This document shows positions 35,521 through 44,312 of a stretch of 64,000 nucleotides of DNA, piece after piece. This DNA comes from Bolinopsis microptera. Its lineage: Eukaryota; Ctenophora; Tentaculata; Lobata; Bolinopsidae. Position numbers and translations under genes: made by a program. The notes under the pieces were generated by a model. The model saw only the letters and a program-made list of their open reading frames with translations, made no database searches and was not told the origin of the DNA. The stretch's first letter is position 1; the number at the start of each line of letters is the position of its first letter. Where the stretch lies: positions 9,680,901 to 9,744,900 of the forward strand of contig NC_087082.1 in NCBI RefSeq assembly GCF_026151205.1, read 5' to 3'.

Positions 35521-35995
35521 TTCTTTGCACTTTAGTCTCCCTGTGCGTAGTGTACTGATGTGAACAATTATAAAATACGAGTATAGTTCACCTTTTGCTG
35601 ACAATTTCTTAAGTTACAGATAAAATTTAACTTCTACGGCAATTGCAGAATTGAATCACAAGTGTTTCCCTATTGTTATGAAGTGGGCTGATTAGAGCTA
35701 ACTTGTAGTGTAATGGAAATCGAGCGCCCGCCACAACGAAACAACGGGCGTAATTCTTGTTTTAATTTATGACATTGATGCAATGAAAATCAGTTTGATT
35801 TAAAGTTGAAATTAAAATTTGTTCAAAAAATCTAAACAATCTAACTGTTTTAAATATTCACGTACTTACAGTTACACTAATACACTTTGAGATTTTTTAA
35901 AAAAATGTTTCAAATTCTTAGTTATTTTGGGTCCGGGATAAAGTTCAAATATGGTGATAAATCTCCTGTCGATGCATTCTTTAATTGATAAATGG

Positions 35996-36574
35996 CTATG
36001 CGTTCTTGATCGTCCAAACGTTGAAGGTATCGTCATCCGATACCGAACAAAACCTCCTCGTCTTTGGAACTGAGTCCTCCTTGAAGTTTATGGGTCGAGC
36101 TCTGATAAACATACCAGCAGCATCCTTCAGTTTCTTCTTGATCTTGTAGTTGTCCCCACCCACACTGTTGAACTGCCAACATTTGGATTCGGGATTCAAC
36201 GGATCTGAGGTTAGTAGCTTAGGTTTATCGTCCTCAAAAATCGACGCCCATTTCCAAGCATTCCTTGCGGTCATCGTTTGTCCGGCAGAGTATCCGCTTG
36301 CTTTAACAATCTTGTAGCAGTCCTCTTCTCCTTCTTTGTAGGGTATGATATCCCAAATGGTGTTAGGACCTTTGACAGTAGTGAATACATACTCACATGA
36401 TGCCACATTATTGTCACAATAAAAACTTCCCAGATCTTTTTGTGTAGCTAACATCAGATCAGTTCCTTCTCCCGGGATAGAGATGGTCACTCCTTTCCTT
36501 TCTCCGATATCATCTCCGGCATCAGTCGAAACACACACCAACGCCACAACAAAGAAAACAATTTTTTTCAGCAT
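35996..36574 (-). CDS. Secreted protein, paralogue 1, possible beta-trefoil fold (192 aa)
   Basis: Intronless frame with a clear signal peptide (lysines, then a hydrophobic core, cleavage likely after VSTDA). The mature part has at least four cysteines and three spaced aromatic phrases: IWDIIPYKEG...CYKIVKA, CWQFNSVGGDNYKIKK and FNVWTI. The spacing of 'W.I...Y.I' phrases resembles the repeat pattern of beta-trefoil domains; that is inference and the family is not recognised. A TATA box (ATATATATAG on the minus strand) lies at 36642-36653, about 70 nt upstream of the ATG, and an ATTAAA polyadenylation-type signal lies just after the stop (35980-35985). A 128-nt block further upstream (36829-36955) is conserved with paralogue 2. 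Confidence 0.8.
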   Translation of the reverse strand: MLKKIVFFVVALVCVSTDAGDDIGERKGVTISIPGEGTDLMLATQKDLGSFYCDNNVASCEYVFTTVKGPNTIWDIIPYKEGEEDCYKIVKASGYSAGQTMTARNAWKWASIFEDDKPKLLTSDPLNPESKCWQFNSVGGDNYKIKKKLKDAAGMFIRARPINFKEDSVPKTRRFCSVSDDDTFNVWTIKNA

Positions 36575-36641
36575 CTTTCAAATAGATATCAATTCAACTA
36601 GAGATTACCTTAAGTAATATATCGTGAAAACTATGTTGTGT

Positions 36642-36653
36642 AACTATATATAT
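36642..36653 (-). promoter_or_regulatory. TATA box of paralogue 1
   Basis: Minus-strand CCATATATATAGTT about 70 nt before the start codon. The second paralogue has a TATA box at a near-identical distance. Confidence 0.6.
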
Positions 36654-36828
36654 GGCAACCCTTATAGTTATAGGACACGTATGGTTAAACTTTTATTGAA
36701 AAATAAACTCTGCTCACAGACTTGTTGACGTTTCTTTTGTGCTTTTATAAGTTCGTTTCTATTCATCAAATATAACGATAAAAATTATCCAAATAAGAAA
36801 AGTTTACAATAGATAAATTCATGAATAG

Positions 36829-36955
36829 GCAGCGAAAGAAAGGTCCCGTCAGAGAATGGCAGAAGCTCCGATGGATGGTAAAACTAAAAGCTTTATATTT
36901 CCAACAATGTTCATTCAATAGAACATTAGTTGAGCTCTCACTTGATAAAGACCAC
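36829..36955 (-). promoter_or_regulatory. Upstream block conserved between the two paralogues
   Basis: Highly similar to 40858-40980 (AGGTCCCGTCAGAGAATGGC and AGTTGAGCTCTCACTTGATA). A plus-strand open frame here is broken by a stop in the second copy, so conservation is not due to that frame. It may be regulatory or simply part of the duplicated segment. Confidence 0.45.
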
Positions 36956-37137
36956 CCCGTGATATTTATTTTACGGCTTACCACTGCTGTGAATGTTTTA
37001 TGTAAGGCTATACGGGTGTTATGATATTTCTTTTGTGCATCTTTAGTAAGTCAATTTGAGTTTAAACAGTTGAATTAGATATGAAACTAAATAGATGTAA
37101 AGATCGCAGCGCAAGTATTCAACTTAATAACACCAGA

Positions 37138-37185
37138 ATGTGTGTGTGTCTGTGTGTCTGTGTGCGTGTCTGTCTGTGTGTAATT
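37138..37185 (+). repeat. TG/CTG-rich microsatellite
   Basis: Imperfect GTGTGTCTGTGTG run. It ends in AATTTCCGCACGG and could mark the 5' part of the element ending at 37870, but this is not established. Confidence 0.6.
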
Positions 37186-37846
37186 TCCGCACGGTTATAC
37201 AAAAATAACGGTAAGAGTTACGGGACTGGTTTTTTCGGTATAGTGCGGACAAAAATCTGATGAAGCCCGTAAGCAAATTTTTTAAAATCGGCCGGTGGTA
37301 AGTGGTTTAATTGACGGTTTTGTACCACAAATGTTGCATAAAATAGCTTGAGCAGAACGGCAAGAGTTACGGGGCTTGCTCTCTATATCTCATTACTGTA
37401 TAATATGTAGCTGCATTTAAGTAGCGTCATAATTGCGTTAGCCCGGGAAGATTCGCTGTAATGTAATACCATAAGCTCATAAGGGGAGGGGGACTGTTAG
37501 TGATTGGGGTCTGTTTGGGCTGCAGAGAGAGAGAGTTCATACGAAAATGTTATGCGTGTTTTCAAATATAATATGCGGGTGTGGTGCGGAGTTAACAAGG
37601 GTTAATTTCTATAACGATTTAAATAAAAATAGAAAGCGGTTCAAGACGGGAGTGATGAGGTGTAATACTCGGTGTTCAGACCTTATGATTATGGAATGTG
37701 GTGCCTCATGGCTAATAATGACTTAATTATCCACAAGAAATAACTGATTATGAGATTATTGTTTAAGAAACTATTAGGTCACCTAATGCGGGTTTTGACT
37801 CAGCGGGTAATTACTCCTACCCTTTTTAACTGCGGCAGTGAAATCC

Positions 37847-37870
37847 CGGCCGAAGGCTGGGTTACACTAG
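37847..37870 (+). mobile_element. Helitron-like 3' terminus (plus orientation)
   Basis: CCCGGCC-GAA-GGCTGGG forms a 7-bp hairpin (one G-T pair) followed by TTACACTAG and then T. It is nearly identical to the minus-strand terminus at 16316-16345. Hairpin plus CTAG next to T is the Helitron 3' signature. No Rep/helicase coding region was found. Confidence 0.6.
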
Positions 37871-38740
37871 TAAAGTAATAAAGTGGCAAAACATTGCACC
37901 TCCAGGGGAGCATTTTAACGCTATGTCATGTGTAGTGGGGTGATTCGAAAATACGTTGGGGTGATTCAAAAATACATCGATTCAGGTTGGTTTCAACTGT
38001 CGGGGTCCCTTTTGGAAAAATCTTAAAGTTCGAGTGTAGAGTGATTTATAACCATGTTCACTTTAATTGAGCTACTCCTTCGTGATGTTGATTTTAAATT
38101 TAAACGTTTTTTATAAAATAAAACTTGTTTTACAAGTGCAGGTAGTGCGTGTCATAACGATACATTTTATCATACCGGTTTCAGGGGAGCATTTTAACCC
38201 CATGTCATGTGGGGTGATTTGGAATCAGCGTTCGAAAATACATCGCGATTGGAGTTGGTTTCAACTGCTTGGGTCCCTTATCTCAAAAATGGAGAGTAGA
38301 GTGATTTAGCACACTCGGATAACAGAACTAAGCGTGATCATGATATATATCCATTTCGTTTAATTCCCACACTTAACAAAAAACGTTTAAGAGTTAAGAG
38401 ACCTATAAGCACAAGATGGGATGAGGAATCAAGATCTTTCCAGAACTTTTCAGATTTACCTCTATTTTATTGAGGGCGAGGCACAAATCTGACAAAAATA
38501 TGGTGTACTTTGTACATCGGCAGCATCTAGCCTACCGGATTGTTATAACGGAAATAAGAAACTAGTGAAGTAGTTATGTAGAGACACTGGCAGGCGATAC
38601 TCACAGTAAATTTAATTGAGGAATTTTACAAAACTTTCTCGGAATATATGTTGAACCCATAAATCTAAAACTTGAAATATGTATGCAATTCTCGCAAGAA
38701 TTCCGTGAGTCATTCGTGGTTTGAGTGTGCTTAGTGAATT
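37871..38740. other. Intergenic DNA with a diverged internal duplication
   Basis: GGGGAGCATTTTAAC and GGTTTCAACTG occur at 37903-38000 and again at 38186-38270, a loose ~280 bp duplication. No gene seen. Confidence 0.45.
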
Positions 38741-38742
38741 CT

Positions 38743-38823
38743 GGAGTTACATTAATATTATATATACTGACTCATTATCATGATAAATGATAATGAGTCA
38801 GTATATAATATAAATGTAACTCC
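38743..38823. repeat. Near-perfect hairpin, ~38 bp arms
   Basis: Arms 38743-38781 and 38787-38823 are reverse complements apart from one mismatch and a 2-nt indel, with a 5-nt loop. The inner part is TGACTCATTATCAT/ATGATAATGAGTCA. It directly precedes the mariner-like fragment. Confidence 0.85.
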
Positions 38824-38849
38824 AAAATTTATATCAGAGTCAAAACTGA

Positions 38850-39040
38850 AATCACTCTTGTTGGTAGCAAACTATGACACCCTTGCTCAACTGTGGCTTG
38901 AGAAACCCCACGCCACAGTTGAGTCGTTTATCACTAGAGAGAAAGTCACAGCTTCGATGGGGATCGGGTATTATGGTATTTTTGGTCCCTTCTTCTTTGA
39001 GGATGGTGAGACCGGGAAAACAGACACTAAGAAATCGAAG
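38850..39040 (+). pseudogene. Tc1/mariner-type transposase fragment
   Basis: The frame reads ...EKPHATVESFITREKVTA then YYGIFGPFFFEDGETG. The phrase 'G.IGP(Y/F)FFED..G' preceded by '.(P)H....EKVT(V/A)' is the conserved central block of many mariner-like DDE/DDD transposases. Only about 60 codons are recognisable and neither end of the transposase is present. Confidence 0.55.
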
Positions 39041-39139
39041 ACAGGACACTATTTATGAAACACACTATATATTTAAAGTCACTATTGTGACGGTACATTA
39101 GAACTACACAGAAACAAATTGTGAAGGGCCTGAACGGAA

Positions 39140-39840
39140 CCCCTCGGTTTCAGTTCCTTGTTTAACACTGCCGTACAGCAAGGAAATTCGCCGGGTTCTC
39201 CAAGGATGGGCACATAGCTCACTCCACACAATGCTCTGTCAAATGTTGCTTATAATTATATACCAAGGATCTACAGGAAATATTTCCTTGTAAGTTTAGG
39301 AGGGCGATCTGTGAACAGACAACTACCTCATTCCCAACTATATGAACTAGAATTCCTATACTATCCCAACAAGCTACACCAAGCATAGTTTCAGATGATG
39401 CATTTTAACCATATAAGGAAGTACACTCAGTACAGCTGTATCGCAGCAAGCAAATCAAAAGTTTTGTAAATATACCACCGCCACAGAGTATACTTGCCAC
39501 TCCTGACCCCATAAATTGTTCTTGTCCAATAAACAATCTCAGTCGCAGGATAAGTCGAGTGACACGTGATAAAAGAGTTTATTAGGGGTCAGGGTATTGG
39601 TATTGGTAAGCGTAAGCATTATAAACGTGATACCTACCAAAAACTAAATCACCTGATGAAATATTTCTGCAGTTTATATTCACGATCGATTACTTGGAAT
39701 AAACATGACACTGATACGGTCCAAAATATCAATAACATGATCTAGTCATGTAGCAGGAACTATTTTTGTTGTTTTTTTTTCTTTATAATCGGAGATCATA
39801 TACCCAGTATCCTGATATGACACCCTACCGGCACCCCACC
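39140..39840. other. Intergenic DNA
   Basis: No supported gene or RNA. The start of the stretch (39065-39140) is a copy of the short repeat seen at 20470-20545. Confidence 0.4.
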
Positions 39841-40085
39841 AATGCAATGAAAATCATTGTATTATGATTTCAAGTTGAAATTAAAATTTTGCTGATTTTT
39901 AACCAATTGTTGTTATAAAACCATAGTTCTTCATAAATCTAACGATTTAAAATGTACACTTGCACTTTCAAGGGAAAACTTTCAAAGGAAAATATTTCAA
40001 ATTCTTCGCATTTTTGGGTCCGGTACACCAAGTTCAAATGGCGATAAATTTCCTGTTATGTCGATACATTGTTTCAAGTAAATGT

Positions 40086-40655
40086 CTATGCATTCTTGAT
40101 CGTCCAAACGTTGAAGGTATCGTCATCCGATACCGAACAAAACCTCCTCGTCTTTGGAACTGAGTCCTCCTTGAAGTTTATGGGTCGAGCTCTGATAAAC
40201 ATACCAGCAGCATCCTTCAGTTTCTTCTTGATCTTGAAGTTGTCAAGACCCACACTGTCGAACTGCCAACATTTGGATTCGGGATTCAACGGATCTGAGG
40301 TTAGTAGCTTAGGTTTATCGTCCTCAAAAATCGACGCCCATTTCCAAGCATTCCTTGCGGTCATCGTTTGTCCGGCAGAGTATCCGCTTGCTTTAACAAT
40401 CTTGTAGCAGTCCTCTTCTCCTTCTTTGTAGGGTATGATATCCCAAATGGTGTTAGGACCTTTGACAGTAGTGAATACATACTCACATGATGCTGCCGCT
40501 GTATTGTCACAATAAAAACTTCCCATACCCTCTTCTGTAGCTAACATCAGATCAGTTCCTTCTCCCGGGATAGATATGGTTACTCCCTTCCTTTCTCCGA
40601 TATCAGTGGAAACACACACAAACGCCACAGCAAAGACAAAAGTTGTTTTCAACAT
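40086..40655 (-). CDS. Secreted protein, paralogue 2, possible beta-trefoil fold (189 aa)
   Basis: Intronless paralogue of the 36.0-36.6 kb gene, same strand, 4.1 kb away. It has a signal peptide ending near VSTD; the first ~25 residues and the region around position 48 differ most. The middle and C-terminal coding region is almost identical at the DNA level, including at synonymous sites. A TATA box (CATATATATAAAA on the minus strand, 40728-40740) lies about 75 nt upstream. The conserved upstream block is at 40858-40980. Duplicated sequence extends to about 39840 downstream. Confidence 0.8.
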   Translation of the reverse strand: MLKTTFVFAVAFVCVSTDIGERKGVTISIPGEGTDLMLATEEGMGSFYCDNTAAASCEYVFTTVKGPNTIWDIIPYKEGEEDCYKIVKASGYSAGQTMTARNAWKWASIFEDDKPKLLTSDPLNPESKCWQFDSVGLDNFKIKKKLKDAAGMFIRARPINFKEDSVPKTRRFCSVSDDDTFNVWTIKNA

Positions 40656-40727
40656 CTGTCGAATAGAAATCGGTTAACTAAAGAACACCTTCAAATAATA
40701 AACAAGTAATAAATCGTTAAAGTTAGG

Positions 40728-40740
40728 TTTTATATATATG
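40728..40740 (-). promoter_or_regulatory. TATA box of paralogue 2
   Basis: Minus-strand CATATATATAAAA, placed as in paralogue 1 and followed upstream by similar sequence (AACTCTGCTCACAG). Confidence 0.6.
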
Positions 40741-40989
40741 TCGACTCTTAGGACACGTAGGTTAACCATTTATTAAGAATTAAACTCTGCTCACAGGATT
40801 GTTAACAAAAAGAATGACCCAAATGAGCAGTGATTACAATAAACTAATTTATAAGTAGGCAGCGAAATAAAGGTCCCGTCAGAGAATGGCAGAAGCTCCA
40901 GTGGATGGTAAAACTAAAAGCTTTCAATTTCTAACAATGTTCATTCGATAGAAAATTAGTTGAGCTCTCACTTGATAAAGGGCATTAGT

Positions 40990-41720
40990 TAAGCTAGGAT
41001 ATTACGGCTTACTGAGTCCTGCACTTTTGTGAGTTGTTATGAGAGGGTTATATGGGTGATATAATATTTGGTTTGTTCATCTTGTCAGGCGACAAACGCA
41101 ATTTAGTTTAAGTTTAACAACAAGGTTAATTACAAAATTAAGCTCATTGTTACCGTCAGTCCAAAAGGATAAACAGACTAACTGTTTGAATATTAAATAT
41201 CTCAAGACAAGCGTTTATTCACCAGCTCTATTAAAATATTGAGTAACTAAGAGTAACTCTGCGAAGTGACCTGCATTAATAGGTCGAGTGCTTGTTTCGG
41301 TCGTCTCTACATACTCATGTATACTCCATCGTAGAGTATTAAGGCTGATCCTGTTACCGTAACCCTAGTTAACTAGCACACATAAAAGTAACAATAGACA
41401 AATAGAGAAAAGCGATTAGATGCCCGGGTATACTATACCGATATAAGAAAGATAACCTAGGAAGATCAAACCGGGATAGTATTCCTGTGGGTCTATTTGC
41501 TTTGTCTACCAAAGTAAGATGTGGGTCAGGTATTATTTCAAATAGAGAAAGCTTGCCCAAGTCACTGACCCGTTACAACGGAGAAAGTTACAACATTTAA
41601 TATAGAAGACCGTGTTGAGTGTTGACCGGACTGTAAGTGAATTTAAAAGCTTATAGAGTAGGTCTCAAGTTAAAAGAAATGAGCTGAGTTCAGGTTTTTG
41701 CTCCCTGAGTATTTGATTTT
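40990..41720. other. Intergenic or intronic DNA
   Basis: No supported exon. It could be intron of the gene to which the GTPase exon belongs. Confidence 0.35.
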
Positions 41721-41726
41721 CCAATA

Positions 41727-41979
41727 TCATGCACCAGGCACCTCGCCTGGGTCATTTTGATCCCCAATAAGAACATCTTCCGTTTCTCCACCTTTTGTAA
41801 AAGTGAACTTGGATGGAATACTAGCCACGACTGGATCGTCTTTGCTATTTTCTATTGCCGATTGAAGGCTGTCAAAGCTGATATAATTGGCAAACGAATT
41901 TATCCAAGTTGATTTGCCGACTCCAGTCTTTCCCAAAATCAACACATTACCAGAGAAATGAGCCGAGTTCCGCTTATTA
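41727..41979 (-). CDS. P-loop GTPase exon (partial gene or relic)
   Basis: After an acceptor-like TTTATTAG the minus strand reads NSAHFSGNVLILGKTGVGKST, with a Walker A motif GKTGVGKST, then WINSFANYISFDSL and a short acidic region before a stop at 41727. The phrase 'LLLGxTGVGKSTFINAFANYLxFDSL' is typical of a group of AIG1/septin-like large P-loop GTPases. The downstream switch regions are missing. A candidate donor (GAG-GTGCCT) lies just before the stop, so this is either one exon of a split gene or a fragment. No partner exon was found. Confidence 0.55.
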
Positions 41980-42361
41980 GGCTAATAAACTATTAACGGA
42001 AAACCTGCCAAAATAGAGCAAACCTGCTGAGAGTGAGAGTAGGTGAAAGGTGAGGCAGGTTTTGTCTTAATTTTGCAGGCTTTTCTATAAATCAACAACT
42101 CGATTAAATAATTACGTGAGATACAACTCTGCGCGAATACGATAAATAGGCAGGATTTCGGTTAATTTTGCGGGAATCATTTTAAGACTTCAAATTGATT
42201 ATCAGCCTTAATGTAAAACCTGCCAAATTAGGTGGCAGGTGGCAATGTCTGGAAGGGGCCTGTTAAAGAAGCAAGAAATAGATTAGCAAGCTAGGTAAAG
42301 GGGTGCGTTAGACGATCATCATTACGTTATTATATGGAAACTCCTGCAACAACGCTTCAGG

Positions 42362-43025
42362 ACAAATTTCTGTAAGATTGACGTGTCAACTATAAGTTCA
42401 ACCACTTTAACCCATCAGCCGTGTCAACTATAAGTTCAACTTCAACCACTTTAACCCACCAGCTGTCTCAACTATAAGTTCAACCACTTTAACCCACCAG
42501 CTGTCTCAAATATAAGTTCAACCACTTTAACCCATCAGCCGTGTCAACTATAAGTTCAACCACTTTAACTATAAGTTCAACCACTTTAACCCACCAGCTG
42601 TCTCAACTATAAGTTCAACCACTTTAACTATAGTTCAACCACTTTAACCCACCAGCTGTCTCAACTATAAGTTCAACCACTTTAACCCACCAGCTGTCTC
42701 AACTATAGTTCAAACACTTTAACCCATCAGCCGTGTCAACTATAAGTTCAACCACTTTAACTATAAGTTCAACCACTTTAACCCACCAGCTGTCTCAACT
42801 ATAAGTTCAACCACTTTAACTATAGTTCAACCACTTTAACCCACCAGCTGTCTCAACTATAAGTTCAACCACTTTAACCCACCAGCTGTCTCAATTATAG
42901 TTCAACCACTTTAACCCACCAGCTGTCTCAACTATAAGTTCAGCCACTTTAACCTACCAGCTGTCTCAACTATAGTTCAACCACTTTAACCCACCAGCTG
43001 TCTCAACTATAAGTTTGACCACTTT
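42362..43025. repeat. ~38 bp minisatellite (ACTATAAGTTCAACCACTTT)
   Basis: Around 17-20 units built from ACTATAAGTTCAACCACTTT plus AACCCACCAGCTGTCTCA, with shorter ~20 bp units and ATAG/ATAAG variants. Larger blocks of about 210 bp seem to be duplicated (42540-42720 compared with 42730-42900). Confidence 0.9.
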
Positions 43026-43225
43026 AATTCACCTTTTAAGTCATGAGGTCAGGTTATATGCCTGGAGTAACCACAGACTAGGATTAGCACAACTTTGACT
43101 TAAATAGCGGCAATATTCAGCTCGCTAGGTACCGCAATATTGTAGGGGACCAATTATTTGCACGTCAATAGTTATAATTATCGAGCGTGCTAAATCACTT
43201 TATACTCGAACTTCGAGATGTTCCT

Positions 43226-43375
43226 ATAATTCTAATTTCTCGTTAGGGGTAGGGTTTTATCATATGCATTATGCATCACTATGAGTCAGGGATTGGGTTA
43301 GGATTAGGGTTGGGGTCAGAGTAGATGGCTAGGGTTTTGAATAGCCCCTCAAGGCTATCTAACGTGTTTATGTAA
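43226..43375 (+). repeat. Telomere-like TTAGGG-variant repeat, copy 1
   Basis: Contains GGGTTAGGATTAGGGTTGGGG in interrupted form, preceded by CGTTAGGGG and CATATGCATTATGCAT. A related copy is at 61158-61300. It is a dispersed repeat family rather than an array. Confidence 0.6.
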
Positions 43376-43961
43376 GTCACGCGATAGTATAATAATGAAT
43401 ACCAATTACCAAATGGTATGACAAATGCAATTCAGCATATTGGTATTAAGTTAAAATACCCGACTGCCCTATTTGCGACATGACCGAATCAGTGCAGACA
43501 AGGCTTTACGATCAATGTGGATGGTTCCTGGAAACTAAAGTAAACTGTATAGTATTAGTAGCTATCGGAATATGAACTTACTGTATAAGTGAAACTAAAC
43601 GGCATGACCTCCTATTTTAAATTTAAATTTAGGGAGTTATATTCGAGGACTTCGACGCTTCGACGCGCCGCGCAAACTATCATTGACATTTTTACTTCGC
43701 ATCGAGATCGTTGCTTTGTTAATTCGCAGAGCAACGATCTGGAATTCTGGAAGGGCCAGGGTTGAAATCGTCAATCAAGTAGTTATATCGTTATATAGTT
43801 ACAGTTGGTTCTGTTATACTGCTGCTTACAGTGCATCTAATCTTACGGGGAACTCCCTTGATGGTTAACCCTGTTTGTATGCCAGATGGCACTGGCAGGG
43901 GGCCAAAACAGCTAAGAATAAGATCATGAGTGGTTAGATCGAATCTAAGTGAAAATCGACA
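43376..43961. other. Intergenic DNA
   Basis: Nothing supported. The plus-strand open frame at 43683-43868 has no recognisable domain. Confidence 0.35.
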
Positions 43962-44312
43962 TATTCACAACTCTCAATCTAACACAATATTGCGACAGTA
44001 TTGGAGTGGCTCTCACATATTCGCAACTCTCAATCTAACACATTATTGCAACAGTGTTGGAGTGGCTCTTACATATTCACAACTCTCAATCTAACACAAT
44101 ATTGCGACAGTATTGGAGTGGCTCTTACATATTCGCAACTCTCAATCTAACACAATATTGCAAAAGTGTTGGAGTAGCTCTCTCTCGACATATTCACATT
44201 CACAACTCTCAATCTAACACAATATTGCAACAGTGTTGGAGTGGAGCTCTCTCTCGACATATTCACAACTCTCAATCTAACACAATATTGCAACAGTGTT
44301 GGAGTGGCTGTC
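43962..44312. repeat. ~57 bp minisatellite with internal dyad
   Basis: Six units containing CACAACTCTCAATCTAACAC, AATATTGCAACAGTGTTGG and AGTGGCTCT. Two later units carry a CTCTCTCGACATATTC expansion. Confidence 0.85.

Noticed and set aside
36821-37024. Plus-strand open frame in the conserved upstream block
   Set aside because: The homologous block at 40.86-40.98 kb has an in-frame stop, so conservation is not protein-driven.
38770-38800. TGACTCA motifs as AP-1 sites
   Set aside because: They fall within the arms of a hairpin next to a transposon relic; no promoter context.
42362-44312. CRISPR-like regular repeats
   Set aside because: No unique spacers between units; they are minisatellites in eukaryotic DNA.
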